From Sphingobacteriales bacterium 50-39 (GTDB taxonomy: Bacteria > Bacteroidota > Bacteroidia > Chitinophagales > Chitinophagaceae), in NCBI GenBank assembly GCA_001898505.1, contig MKTZ01000005.1, positions 1 through 64,000 on the forward strand: a DNA stretch of 64,000 nucleotides, read 5' to 3'. Below are positions 54,004-63,054 of the stretch, in pieces. A program made the translations under genes and the position numbers. Position 1 is the stretch's first letter. Each line of letters starts with the position of its first letter. Under the pieces are notes generated by a model that saw only the letters and a program-made list of their open reading frames with translations, did not search any database and was not told the DNA's origin.

Positions 54004-54143
54004 TTTAACAACATAATCAGAAATTGCGCTTTAATCTTCCTATATTTGGGATACCTACTGTTTCCTTCCTACCATCCTTTATTTTCTACAGGCGCGAATT
54101 CCCTGCGGGAAAACTATTTATCACCAATTAAATACTTAAAAGA

Positions 54144-54935
54144 ATGTCTACCTTCAAAGAATTTGAAAAGAAAAGCGGCCTTTTGGAACGGAATGGAAAC
54201 GAAGAAAAAATTCGTTGCGCTGATTCTGAAATGGCCGCGAAACTGGGGCTCACCCTCGAAGAATTATATAGAAAAATCGAAAACCCGAATCAGTTTACGG
54301 AAGAAGAACAGGAAAAGATATTTGAAGCCATGGATATTGATGTGGTTGGCTACTTGCTTGAAAGCAAGATACCGGAAAAAGGAAACTTGAAGAGCTCGGA
54401 GGGAACCGATGGCAGTATGGGTTTTAAAGATAACAGGCTGAACGAGATAAGGGACCAAATAGATGAGCGGTGGGACGAAGTTGCAGATCCGGTGGAAAGG
54501 TTTAGGGCTACCGTGGTATTGCCCTATAGGGATGATGAAGGAGCGCTTAAAGGCGAACTAATCCAAGCGATCAAAGAAGGGGAATATTACAGGTTACAGG
54601 ATATTCCCTTATATGCTTCGAAGGTTGCCTTATATGACCTGCTTGAGGTGGTAGACCGCGAAGGAGTGCTCTATTATAAGAAGATTATGGAGTCCTGGGA
54701 CAGGCATGTGATCCAGATGATGATCTTTAATGAGGCGGATATGGAAATCGTGGAAGCATTTCTGAATAAGTTCGGATGCAGCTGGCGTTGGAACAAAGAG
54801 GAACTTTTGATTGCTTTTGACGTGGCGAAGCATGTTTCTTACGAGCCTATTAAAGAATGGCTGGACTCGGGTGAGGGGGAAAAACGCTGGGGTTACCGGG
54901 AGGCGTGTTTATCAAAACGGGAAAATACCAATTAG
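54144..54935 (+). CDS. Hypothetical protein with decayed island copy
   Basis: A 263-residue charged soluble protein: an acidic N-terminal half, then VVLPYRDDEGALKGELIQAI, KVALYDLLEVVDREGVLYYKKI and LIAFDVAKHVSYEPIKEW. No known domain. A minus-strand remnant at 60798-61212 preserves three pieces of it, so the gene or its module was copied within the island. A terminator follows after about 50 bp. Confidence 0.6.
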   Translation: MSTFKEFEKKSGLLERNGNEEKIRCADSEMAAKLGLTLEELYRKIENPNQFTEEEQEKIFEAMDIDVVGYLLESKIPEKGNLKSSEGTDGSMGFKDNRLNEIRDQIDERWDEVADPVERFRATVVLPYRDDEGALKGELIQAIKEGEYYRLQDIPLYASKVALYDLLEVVDREGVLYYKKIMESWDRHVIQMMIFNEADMEIVEAFLNKFGCSWRWNKEELLIAFDVAKHVSYEPIKEWLDSGEGEKRWGYREACLSKRENTN

Positions 54936-54985
54936 GGTTTATCTATATGGCAACCTTTAGCCTGGCTCCAAGCCCTTTTAAAGAC

Positions 54986-55006
54986 GACCCGGAGGGGTCT
55001 TTTTTT
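54986..55006 (+). terminator. Terminator after 54144 gene
   Basis: GACCC (54986-54990) pairs with GGGTC (54995-54999), followed by a run of T. Confidence 0.65.
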
Positions 55007-55241
55007 ATCCTCCGCCTGAATATTCAGGGGCACAAGAGGGCATGGTGTGCAGATGGCGAATAAATGCGTGTGTTACCGGATAGGGAAAGGGGCCAGGATG
55101 GAAAAATGGACGCTCTCTATCTGGGATGGAAGTGTGTTTCTGCCAGCTACACCCGAGGAAATAAAAGAATTAGCAGCCGCCTGGCGGTGGTACAAAAAGT
55201 ATCGGAAAGAAAGTTTCCTACGCCTGACATCCAGCCTTTCG

Positions 55242-55559
55242 TTATCCTTGTGCAGGGCGCAATGCCGGTATTTGAAGACAATATGCCCAAGGGTCATCCA
55301 CATAAACACGTATATCTGCCAAATAAGCGTGGATCTCCTGCTTCGTTACTAAATGAACGGAGCGGTCCATTAGGTACCGGAACGCTTTATCCGCTCCTTC
55401 TCTGCGGATGGCGATTTCTTCAGGTGTCATAAATTCGAGGTTAGATGGGTGGGAAAGTGCCTCGTCATAGCATTTATGGGCGCGATGAAGGCCGACCATG
55501 TAAATGAGCAGCCTGCGAGTCCACCTGGCCGACTGCCATTTCCGGAATAAGTGGAGCAT
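55242..55559 (-). CDS. Hypothetical protein
   Basis: A 105-residue charged protein (RRLLIYMVGLHRAHKCYDEALSH in segments, then EEIAIRREGADKAFRYLMD). Unknown. The plus strand carries overlapping open frames, so the call is tentative. Confidence 0.35.
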   Translation of the reverse strand: MLHLFRKWQSARWTRRLLIYMVGLHRAHKCYDEALSHPSNLEFMTPEEIAIRREGADKAFRYLMDRSVHLVTKQEIHAYLADIRVYVDDPWAYCLQIPALRPAQG

Positions 55560-55608
55560 AGTGGGATGTTTTAAGCTAAGGTAGAGATGCAGGGCGACAG
55601 CTGGCTAT

Positions 55609-56871
55609 CTAATTGGTATCTTCTTCCGCCATAACCGGTGTTTTGGCGTAATACAGCGTATTCTGACGAGCAGGAGATAAAAAACTCGCTGCCTCGCAAA
55701 GGATGCCTTCCGGGGTTATTGACTCGTAATAGGTTATATCCGTATTTACCAGCGCTGCATCGCCCAACATTTCGGCCATTGCCAGTTGCTGGGCAATGGC
55801 AAGCGAGGAAAGGCGGCCCTGGGCCAAATTCATGTAGAGGCCATTTTTTATTTTGGCAAGCTCCCTGGGGGTTATCAGCTCCGACATCAACGGATCAAGG
55901 GTGGCCTGAAGAGACTGATCAGCATGGGAAAGGAGAATGCCGTCAGGCAGCATTCCGGTAATGATCAGCAGCCCCCCATCTAAAGCATCTGTGGTGTCAC
56001 AACTAAGCCCAGCAAAAACCTGTTTGCGTTTGACGAGTTCTTCCACCAGCCGGGAAGAAAGGCCGCCCCCGAGGATGTCCGCTATAATGGCCTGTCTCCG
56101 GTATCCATCTGATCCCAGGTGATCCATTTGAAATGCTTTTACCAGCATGTTTGACGGAACGTCCCTGTTTATTGCATCAAACCTGCCTTCAGATTGGCGG
56201 GGCTCTGGCCCAAAGGCAGGCAGCCCAGGCCTAGATCCCGGAATGTCACCAAACCATTTCTGCACCAGGGCGAGGGTGACCGCCGTGTCTATACCACCGG
56301 CAATGGTAAGAATGGCATTCCCTGGTTGGTAGCCAGCCCTGACAAAATCCTGGACTTCCTGCAGCCGGATGCTGTTGATTTCATCAACATGCTTTCCGAT
56401 CACCATTGTTTTGTAAGGATGTGTTTTGTAGGCCATGCTAAGAATCGCCGGCATCCACTCATGGTAAGGATCGGAAAGGAATACCTGCGCGAATTCTTCG
56501 CAAACTACCCGTTGCTGGGCCATCAGTTTGTCTGTGGTAATATCTGGGAATCCCATCCGGTCGCTCTCGATCCAGAGTGCTGTTTCGATATTGGCGGCGG
56601 GAAGCTGGATAAAATACTGCGTCCAGTCGTGGCTTGTTTCAGCGTTAAAGGAACCGCCTGCCCGTTGAAGGACGTGATCATAGTTTTGTATGTGCCTGGA
56701 GCCGTAGCACATCAGGTGTTCTACAAGGTGTGCCATGCCGGCCCGGTGCCCCGGATCATGTTTAGCGCCGGTGCGGTACAGCATATTAACTGCTGCCAAT
56801 GGTGTTGCGTTATTTGCGTGGATAATAACAGTGAGGCCGTTAGTGAGTGTAAATCGTTCAAAATGTATCAA
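55609..56871 (-). CDS. M16 family zinc metallopeptidase
   Basis: A 420-residue peptidase. The inverted zinc site is HLVEH (His48, Glu51, His52), with a third ligand candidate Glu125/126 in VVCEEFAQ. NAETSHDWTQYFIQLPA and GGGLSSRLVEELVKRKQ are the typical mid and late M16 segments. No signal peptide is seen, suggesting cytoplasmic action. M16 enzymes cleave small folded or unfolded polypeptides; a role in maturing a peptide encoded in the island is possible but unproven. A structured element lies upstream. Confidence 0.82.
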   Translation of the reverse strand: MIHFERFTLTNGLTVIIHANNATPLAAVNMLYRTGAKHDPGHRAGMAHLVEHLMCYGSRHIQNYDHVLQRAGGSFNAETSHDWTQYFIQLPAANIETALWIESDRMGFPDITTDKLMAQQRVVCEEFAQVFLSDPYHEWMPAILSMAYKTHPYKTMVIGKHVDEINSIRLQEVQDFVRAGYQPGNAILTIAGGIDTAVTLALVQKWFGDIPGSRPGLPAFGPEPRQSEGRFDAINRDVPSNMLVKAFQMDHLGSDGYRRQAIIADILGGGLSSRLVEELVKRKQVFAGLSCDTTDALDGGLLIITGMLPDGILLSHADQSLQATLDPLMSELITPRELAKIKNGLYMNLAQGRLSSLAIAQQLAMAEMLGDAALVNTDITYYESITPEGILCEAASFLSPARQNTLYYAKTPVMAEEDTN

Positions 56872-56995
56872 AAGGAGGAATATTTTAAAAGTTTATGCTG
56901 CTCTTAAAAACAGGCCATTTAAAATGAACCGGTTTTAAACCTTATCCCTTCAGGCACTACGTGTAGCAACACCGGCCGTTCGGATTAGTGTCCTT

Positions 56996-57055
56996 TTTTC
57001 CAACTGTTTGGAAAATAAAGCGCCTGCCCCGCAAAGCGGGGTTGCCAGATGGCAA
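56996..57055. other. Three consecutive perfect hairpins upstream of the M16 gene
   Basis: Hairpin 1: TTTTCCAA (56996-57003) with TTGGAAAA (57008-57015). Hairpin 2: CCCCGC (57027-57032) with GCGGGG (57036-57041). Hairpin 3: TTGCCA (57042-57047) with TGGCAA (57050-57055). They occupy 60 bp in a 449-bp non-coding gap (56872-57320). This could be a structured RNA leader, a recombination site or an origin. Confidence 0.45.
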
Positions 57056-57320
57056 GACGAACGGCACAATAGTTTTAACCAAAGGGAAGTGGACTTTTTT
57101 AATTTGCAATTTTTTCAATGGAAGGGGCCCCTGCCATAAAAGGCATGAAAAATATATAAGGTTTATGGGTTTTATTTCGGCACCCCGTATCATTTAAAAT
57201 TTCCAAAATTGCCTTCGGTAATGTCCAAAGCAACGGAGATCTAATGTAAAAGGGAAGATAACAAGTGAAAAATGAGCAATACTGAATGCCGGGTCAAGCA
57301 GTTCAAGGATTTGGCACGGG

Positions 57321-57677
57321 CTATGCGCGGAATATGCGGCTTTTTGTTTTCTCTTTTATGCGGTCTCTTATCCAGTCAGCCATAACATCATACTTGAGGC
57401 CTAAGAGCGCGGCAAACCGCATCACTTCATTGATCGTGAACTCCCCTGGATCAACCACTTTCCTCCTGAATGTGTAGAAAGAAATCTCCATCTCGGCAGA
57501 GATAGTTGTTTCGCTCATGATGGCAAACAGTTGCTTGAAATTGGTCATCCTGCCGGATTCAATTTCGTTCTTGATTGAAGTAAGCCTGTTTTTGCGTTTC
57601 TCTTGTCTTTCAATTTCCTTAATGTTGTCGTTTTTTTTTGCCACAAAGTTTTTGGCTCTGATAGCGGGCATAGTCAT
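57321..57677 (-). CDS. Small XRE-like regulator, island paralogue family
   Basis: 118 residues with a basic N-terminal arm and core NFKQLFAIMSETTISAEMEISFYTFRRKVVDPGEFTINEVMRFAALLGLKYDVM in segments. It is closest to the product at 58519-58857 and also matches those at 49905 and 28850. Probable DNA-binding regulator. Confidence 0.65.
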   Translation of the reverse strand: MTMPAIRAKNFVAKKNDNIKEIERQEKRKNRLTSIKNEIESGRMTNFKQLFAIMSETTISAEMEISFYTFRRKVVDPGEFTINEVMRFAALLGLKYDVMADWIRDRIKEKTKSRIFRA

Positions 57678-58082
57678 GACTTTTTATGAAATGATGTAAT
57701 AAAACAATAAAATGCTGCGCGGGAAATCGCAAAGAGGACACGTTCAGAAAACAAAGAATAGCTTAGTAAAAGTAATGATTTATATTAGAAATACAATATA
57801 GAAGTCTTTATACCGAGTGGAATATTATTCATTTGCCGCAGGTGATTCTCTGTTTGAAACTGAACTATGATAAATCGGAGCAGGTAACCGCGAAGAAAAG
57901 AGGGGCCAGTGTATTACTGCCGATGAACGGAGCGTCACAACGAAGCTGCCACCGTTGAGTGCGCTGGTATCATGCCGGCATTTATTGTATCTGTGATCCA
58001 GCATTGAGCCAGGGTTTGCGGTACTAAGGGACGACGTAAATCGAATATTTGCAGCCCCAATAGCAATAAAAAATACCCCTCC
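57678..58082. other. Non-coding region with a second copy of a 31-bp block
   Basis: No gene supported. Positions 57920-57950 repeat 51864-51894. The copy lies upstream of the decayed DUF6884 copy just as the original lies upstream of the GIY-YIG-like/DUF6884 pair. Confidence 0.5.
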
Positions 58083-58374
58083 ATGAGTACTATCGTTCTA
58101 GTATTTTGATCATGCCGGTAAGGTCTACATTTTCTCCGCACTGCATGGTATTATAGATCCCGGGGCGGTGATCGCAGGAGAAAAAAAGGCCCGGGCGGCC
58201 AAAGTCCTTTTACAGCTTGGTGCAGTAGCAAACATTCACGAAGACAACTTCATTTTCCATGCCGGCAGTACCCACATCAATCCATTGAGGGGCAGTTTAA
58301 CGCATATAAGCGAGCCATTGGAAGGCATTAACCTGTTCGGCCGCGTCTCCTGGCTTCAAAAAAAGCTGGAGGTG
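58083..58374 (+). pseudogene. Decayed copy of the DUF6884 gene
   Basis: It begins ATG (58083) with STIVLVF and a stop, then resumes as YIFSALHGIIDPG and, after a deletion, INPLRGSLTHISEPLEGINLFGRVSWLQKKLE. These pieces match the DUF6884 gene at 52490 in the same order. Internal stop and deletion make it non-functional. Confidence 0.7.
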
Positions 58375-58460
58375 AGCGGGAGACCAGTGTCAGCGGCCAG
58401 GGGGGTGCCCGCCCCACGGGGCGGGACGGGGAAGGAGCCCCGCTGCCCGGCCGGTGTGGC
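58374..58460 (+). repeat. GC-rich non-coding element, copy B
   Basis: Directly follows the decayed DUF6884 copy, as copy A follows the intact one. Contains CCCGCCCC-AC-GGGGCGGG, a perfect 8-bp hairpin with a 2-base loop. Confidence 0.5.
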
Positions 58461-58518
58461 GTTTGTTTAAGCCTACCTAAAAGGGGCGCTTAGATAGTTT
58501 GTTTATAACGGAAAAACT

Positions 58519-58857
58519 TTATTCCTGGAATAGCGGGCTCTTTGAGGTTGCCTTGACTTTTTCCAAAATAAAATCCGACATCACATCGTATTTGACATGA
58601 AACAGGGTAGCAAGGCGCATCATCTCACTGATCGTGAATTCAGTAGGATCCTTTACCTTCTTGCGTAAAGTATAAAAAGAAATCCCTAACTCGATGGCCA
58701 TCCGGGTCTCGCTTATAACGGAAAATATCTGTTCAAAGCTTTCTATTCGTCTGGCTTCCAGCTCGTTTTTAATAAAATTGAGACGGTTGTGCCGTTTAGA
58801 CTCCCTGGCTAATACCTGTTCATTGTTCAACGGTCTGGTCCTTGTCTTTCTTGCCAT
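58519..58857 (-). CDS. Small XRE-like regulator, island paralogue family
   Basis: 112 residues. Core: SFEQIFSVISETRMAIELGISFYTLRKKVKDPTEFTISEMMRLATLFHVKYDVM in segments. Lies 39 bp downstream of the 418-residue duplicated protein gene on the same strand and is probably co-transcribed. Likely DNA-binding. Confidence 0.65.
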   Translation of the reverse strand: MARKTRTRPLNNEQVLARESKRHNRLNFIKNELEARRIESFEQIFSVISETRMAIELGISFYTLRKKVKDPTEFTISEMMRLATLFHVKYDVMSDFILEKVKATSKSPLFQE

Positions 58858-58896
58858 GGTGTTATAGCGTTTGAGGAGGTTTTTGAGTGTTTGAAG

Positions 58897-60153
58897 TCAT
58901 TGCTTACTCCAGGTTAAGCTGTTGACAATTCCTTCATCATATTTAAGTAATAAATAATTTTTATCAAAAAATTCCGAAGGTGACAGCCCAACAGCTTTCA
59001 GCAACATGCGAAGAAATATATTTTCATCAATTGGGTATGGCAGGTGTGAATAGTACCGAAGTGTGTCTTCAATCATCCGGTGCAAGGTCTGAGGGGAAGT
59101 GATTGACTTTATCACTTCCCTATCCCGCTCAGAAGCGTTCCAAACCCGGTTGAGGGCTGCCAGTTCCTTTTTACTCAATTTTTCATGACAGGCATTCCGA
59201 ACGGCCCAAATAGATATCTGGAGGTCTTCAATGGGGCGTTTAAAATGTTTACAGCATTGTACCAGGAAGGGGGCCTTTTTAACCGGTTCACCGGAAACCA
59301 TAAAATCTTCTACTGCCAGGTAGTAATACAATTGTAAGGTCGCTTCCTGTCGATATAATTCAACAAACCGGCGCTGCCTTTCTGACTCCGCTTCAAAATC
59401 CTCTATTTCCAGAATTTCCGCTTTAGGCAACACAGTTCCCATAGCATGGGCCATTATTCGGTATTTGAGGCCCTCTACGTGTTCTTCACTTATTTGGCGT
59501 CCCCGCAGGAAATACACTTCGTCTGAGGATGCTGCCGGGCTGTCGGGCAGTTCGCCGGGTACTTCCAGGTCGATCGTGTTTAAGAAGATGCCATTTTCAA
59601 AACAAGCTTTTGGATCGAAGCCGAGGCCCTTCAGTAATCTTAAAACATAGTTATCCTGGTCGGCAGGGTTATTTGCTGATCGTTCACGTGAAAGGGCTGA
59701 TTTGAGTAACCGCTTTAACTCGGCTGGGGATTTGAATTGTTCTATATATTGCCGGTCATTGTCTGAACCCCGCTGAAATCGTTTTACCATTTTACGTTCT
59801 GCCCTTCTAAGCTGCTCATTGCATCCATATCGCAAGGCAAGGCTCATCATATCAATATCCTTTAGGTTACGGCGAAAGTATTTGCAATACGTAACGATGG
59901 CAGGATTGTCTGCTGCAGGAATATTATTGCCAAGATGTCCTTCGAGGGCTGCTTCAAACTGCTTTTGCAGAAAGGTGCGGGAACTGAATACGCCAACAAG
60001 TTCAGCCTGGATGTCCGAATGTGCTTTAAAATCATTGATGTCTTTTACCTGATCCGGATCTATGGATTCGCCACATGCTTCCATCACAATGGCATTCAAC
60101 AGTGCTCCAAATTGAGATTCACTAATTTCACTGCCACGTAAATAAAATGTCAT
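58897..60153 (-). CDS. Protein with two tandem internal repeats, unknown
   Basis: A 418-residue soluble helical protein made of two related halves of about 200 residues. FYLRGSEISESQF matches YFLRGRQISEEHV. YCKYFRRNLKDIDMMSLALRYGCNEQLRRAE matches CCKHFKRPIEDLQISIWAVRNACHEKLSKKE. LRLLKGLGFDPKACFENG matches LRMLLKAVGLSPSEFFDKN. No known domain. The XRE-like gene follows in the same direction. An uncharacterised duplicated domain. Confidence 0.65.
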   Translation of the reverse strand: MTFYLRGSEISESQFGALLNAIVMEACGESIDPDQVKDINDFKAHSDIQAELVGVFSSRTFLQKQFEAALEGHLGNNIPAADNPAIVTYCKYFRRNLKDIDMMSLALRYGCNEQLRRAERKMVKRFQRGSDNDRQYIEQFKSPAELKRLLKSALSRERSANNPADQDNYVLRLLKGLGFDPKACFENGIFLNTIDLEVPGELPDSPAASSDEVYFLRGRQISEEHVEGLKYRIMAHAMGTVLPKAEILEIEDFEAESERQRRFVELYRQEATLQLYYYLAVEDFMVSGEPVKKAPFLVQCCKHFKRPIEDLQISIWAVRNACHEKLSKKELAALNRVWNASERDREVIKSITSPQTLHRMIEDTLRYYSHLPYPIDENIFLRMLLKAVGLSPSEFFDKNYLLLKYDEGIVNSLTWSKQ

Positions 60154-60797
60154 ATCAAACAGTTTAATTTATTATTCAAACGGAAACGCCTTACCCTGCG
60201 GGAGTTATGGTTATCGCTGACCCACTTTTCGCGTGTTGGACTGCGATACGTATCGGCCACCAGGTTTGTAAGACCACTCAGCGCCATACATAATTGTTAT
60301 ACAATGCATGGAGGTGATATTTTACCAAGTAATAATCTTGATTGGGATAAACAGCAGGAATAAAGCCATAAGATGCGATTTGAAGGTGTTCAAATCGCCA
60401 TCAGGAATTGCATGCTGCAAAAATTAGAAAGGACGTGTTCTGTGATAATTAAAGGATGCATAAATTTAGTATATCACTAGAAGATGTACAAATATTATTT
60501 ATAATAGACAGTACTGTACTTCAATTTCCGAGTAGCGTATGCCAATTTTCGGGTGTACTAGAATCAAAGGTGGATGAATGGGAAGAGTTGGCGTAGAAAA
60601 TCTGTGCAAATACCAGGCAGAGCGTCTAATATTACACTTGTCACCGGAATGGCCTTCGAGGAAAATATCAACATGTGGGCCCTGGGCTATTCACCACTTA
60701 TGGCCAGTTGACAGCAGTTGAATCAGCCGGGATGGCTTTAAGGTATGGTGGTAGTATGCGATGGAGAGAGCAGCGCGGTGGAATCAGGCCGATCCGG
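60154..60797. other. Long non-coding stretch
   Basis: I find no supported gene, RNA or repeat. It adjoins the pseudogene at 60798-61212 and may contain more of the same decayed material. Confidence 0.5.
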
Positions 60798-61212
60798 GGA
60801 TAGGCACGCTGCTCTGTAACCACATCTGTTGTTTTTTTCGCCTTGATCCGACCATTCCTTTATGGGCGGATACGCGACATGCTTAGGTACATCGAAAGCT
60901 ATCAAATGGCTGTGTGCGTTACGCTGCCCCATACATCCGGATTGTTCAAGGCCCCTTGCGAGAGATTTTATATGCCGCACGTTAAGGACGAACATCTAAA
61001 TGACATTAGGCCGGGGCTTTCGATAATCTCATGAAAATAAAGGACGCCCATGCGGTTACAAACCTGCAGGGGGTCGTACAAGGCGATCCTTGAAGCATGA
61101 ACAGGGACGCTTTTTACCCTGTATTAATTGCCTTCCTTCGTTGCAATTACGGTTTCCCGTGAATATTTCCTTCGAAATCGCTGTAGGGCAACACAATTTC
61201 GCCTTCGAGCAT
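60798..61212 (-). pseudogene. Decayed inverted copy of the 54144-54935 gene
   Basis: Minus-strand fragments match the 54144 product in order. GEIVLPYSDFEGNIHGK corresponds to VVLPYRDDEGALKGE (from ATG 61212). IALYD-L-V-N-R-GVLY then corresponds to VALYDLLEVVDREGVLY. LIAFDVPKHVAYPPIKEW, ending near 60798, corresponds to LIAFDVAKHVSYEPIKEW. Stops and frame changes separate them. Confidence 0.65.
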
Positions 61213-61298
61213 GTTATATTCCTTTTTAAAAAATTTAATGAAACTATTCCAGCATTGCGCAAGACAGGCCGAATCCTGGGTTGCAGGAACTGTCCCAA

Positions 61299-61835
61299 TT
61301 ATTTGCTTTTCAACGCCGCTGATAACTCGTCGGCCATGTGCTGTGCTAATGATTGAGGCCCTTCAGATGCTATTTGGGCAAAGGCGGCTTCCATTGATCG
61401 AGCCTTGCCGATGATCGAGTCCATCATACCGAAGTTCCGGCAGAGCAGGTCAAAATCATCCGTTTCCCAATACTGCGATTCGTCTGTCACCTCTAAATCT
61501 GCTAAATATTCAAGGCTCAACCACTTTAGTATTTTAATAATAAATGCGTGAATTAGGGGGCCAGCTTCCTGCGTCCTAACATACAGGTAATTTCGCGAGG
61601 GTTCCTTGCTATACGGCAGGCCCTGATTTTCCGGAGGCCAAAGCCTGCCTTTGGAATCAAAGGTCAGATGAAACAGTTCGGAGTCCGGCAATAGAAGTGA
61701 AATACCTTTGATGCTTCCTGAGTGCAGGTCAAAAGCACAATCATTCATTTCACAAAATGCCTTGACCTCATTTTTAAATGATATGACGGCATTAGGGTTA
61801 TGTAAACGTCCCTTATAACAGATTACAATTCCCAT
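61299..61835 (-). CDS. Hypothetical protein
   Basis: A 178-residue soluble protein (ICYKGRLHNPNAVISFKNEVKAF, then LTFDSKGRLWPPENQGLP). No known domain or signal. It lies 29 bp downstream of the duplicated-domain gene 61865-62809 and may form an operon with it. Confidence 0.55.
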   Translation of the reverse strand: MGIVICYKGRLHNPNAVISFKNEVKAFCEMNDCAFDLHSGSIKGISLLLPDSELFHLTFDSKGRLWPPENQGLPYSKEPSRNYLYVRTQEAGPLIHAFIIKILKWLSLEYLADLEVTDESQYWETDDFDLLCRNFGMMDSIIGKARSMEAAFAQIASEGPQSLAQHMADELSAALKSK

Positions 61836-61864
61836 CTAATTAATCTTTTCTACTTTAAACAATT

Positions 61865-62809
61865 TTAATAATCATGATTTTTCCATTGGCTACGGGAGAT
61901 ACAGTATCTGAGTGTAAACTCAATAAAATCAGGGGCTGAAGATAGATCCTGGGGCACAGGCAATTTCTTCGCATAATAGTCATCCTCCGCGAATAGCATG
62001 CCATTTGATTTTTTAAAATATAGGTGGCCACCAAGTTTGCCCAGTTCCAACAGGCAGCATACAGAGATCTGGCCTTCTTCGTATTTCTGGGCGAGGTATT
62101 CATCAGTAATATTATGTAGGTCTGATGCTTGCTTGACAGGGAAAAAGTCATAAAAGTCCTGTTCAGTTTCAAAGTGCCCATCAAAGGTGCATAGGATCTC
62201 TTCAGCCCCTGAATCATAGCCATGATAAGGGCCCGTTATCATGATAGACCTATCAGGAAGCAGCTTGAGCTCCAACAGTTCGTTTATCGCCATGTATTCA
62301 TATTCCTGTTTGGACAAAAACTTAAATAAGGAAAACGAGCCAGAGGAGGTGTCCCATGTCTTATTGGCAAAATACTGGCGGGCATAGTTAATAAAATCTT
62401 CACCTGATTTTAATTTTGTGTTGACCTCTTGTCGCTGCCGATACAATTGGTCTACCATATACAGCTGGCCATTTCTTAATTTAAATGCTACTGCGTGTTG
62501 CTTATTTTCGGGGTAATAACAGCGCACTTCAACAGCGCCTTCATTAAATTGCTCTGATAAGTACTGCTGGTTTAAGGTATCCAAATCGAAATCAGACTCG
62601 CACGGGAAAAAATGCGAGAAACAATAATCTGTGTAAAACTCGGCATGCAAATAGCAACACATGCCAGTTGAATTAGTTGTGCCTGGAAAAAGGCAGTCAA
62701 GGGTTATTTGCTGGCCATTGATGAAGTTGATCGTAACACCATTGGCGTTTTCATATAGTTTGTCGTTTTCTATCAAAAACTCGGCTATGCCGAACTTCGT
62801 GGATTCCAT
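61865..62809 (-). CDS. Protein with two tandem internal repeats, unknown
   Basis: Start ATG 62809 (frame open to 62902) gives 314 residues. The two halves are related: DYCFSHFFPCESDFDLDTLNQQYLSEQFNEGAVEVRCYYP matches DFYDFFPVKQASDLHNITDEYLAQKYEEGQISVCCLLE in pattern. AVAFKLRNGQLYMVDQLY matches HLYFKKSNGMLFAEDDYY. FINYARQYFANKTW matches FIEFTLRYCISRSQW. No known family; soluble. Confidence 0.65.
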   Translation of the reverse strand: MESTKFGIAEFLIENDKLYENANGVTINFINGQQITLDCLFPGTTNSTGMCCYLHAEFYTDYCFSHFFPCESDFDLDTLNQQYLSEQFNEGAVEVRCYYPENKQHAVAFKLRNGQLYMVDQLYRQRQEVNTKLKSGEDFINYARQYFANKTWDTSSGSFSLFKFLSKQEYEYMAINELLELKLLPDRSIMITGPYHGYDSGAEEILCTFDGHFETEQDFYDFFPVKQASDLHNITDEYLAQKYEEGQISVCCLLELGKLGGHLYFKKSNGMLFAEDDYYAKKLPVPQDLSSAPDFIEFTLRYCISRSQWKNHDY

Positions 62810-63054
62810 ATAGATTGTTTTTTGAAGTGTAGTGATCGTGTTTAATAATAACAGGCAAAGGCGCATAGCTGCGAACAAGGCTCGCCCTGCAGCAACAATC
62901 AATGAAAATAAATTAGACGGAATGGAAAGGCATGTAGTGGGCTACACTATCGCCAGCAAAGACACGTAGGTGAAAAGGAATAGCATCTCAATATTACAGA
63001 TTTTGACTGATTTGACAAAACAACTTTGCCTGCCTCATAGTATTGGGGCTCCGA

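Noticed and set aside
55047-55352. Plus-strand frame starting MQMANKCVCYRIG
   Set aside because: The first 40 residues look coding but the rest does not, and it overlaps a minus-strand frame; could be a remnant but not supported.
56957-57193. Open frame of 78 codons on the minus strand
   Set aside because: It spans the three hairpins and has no protein-like composition; treated as non-coding.
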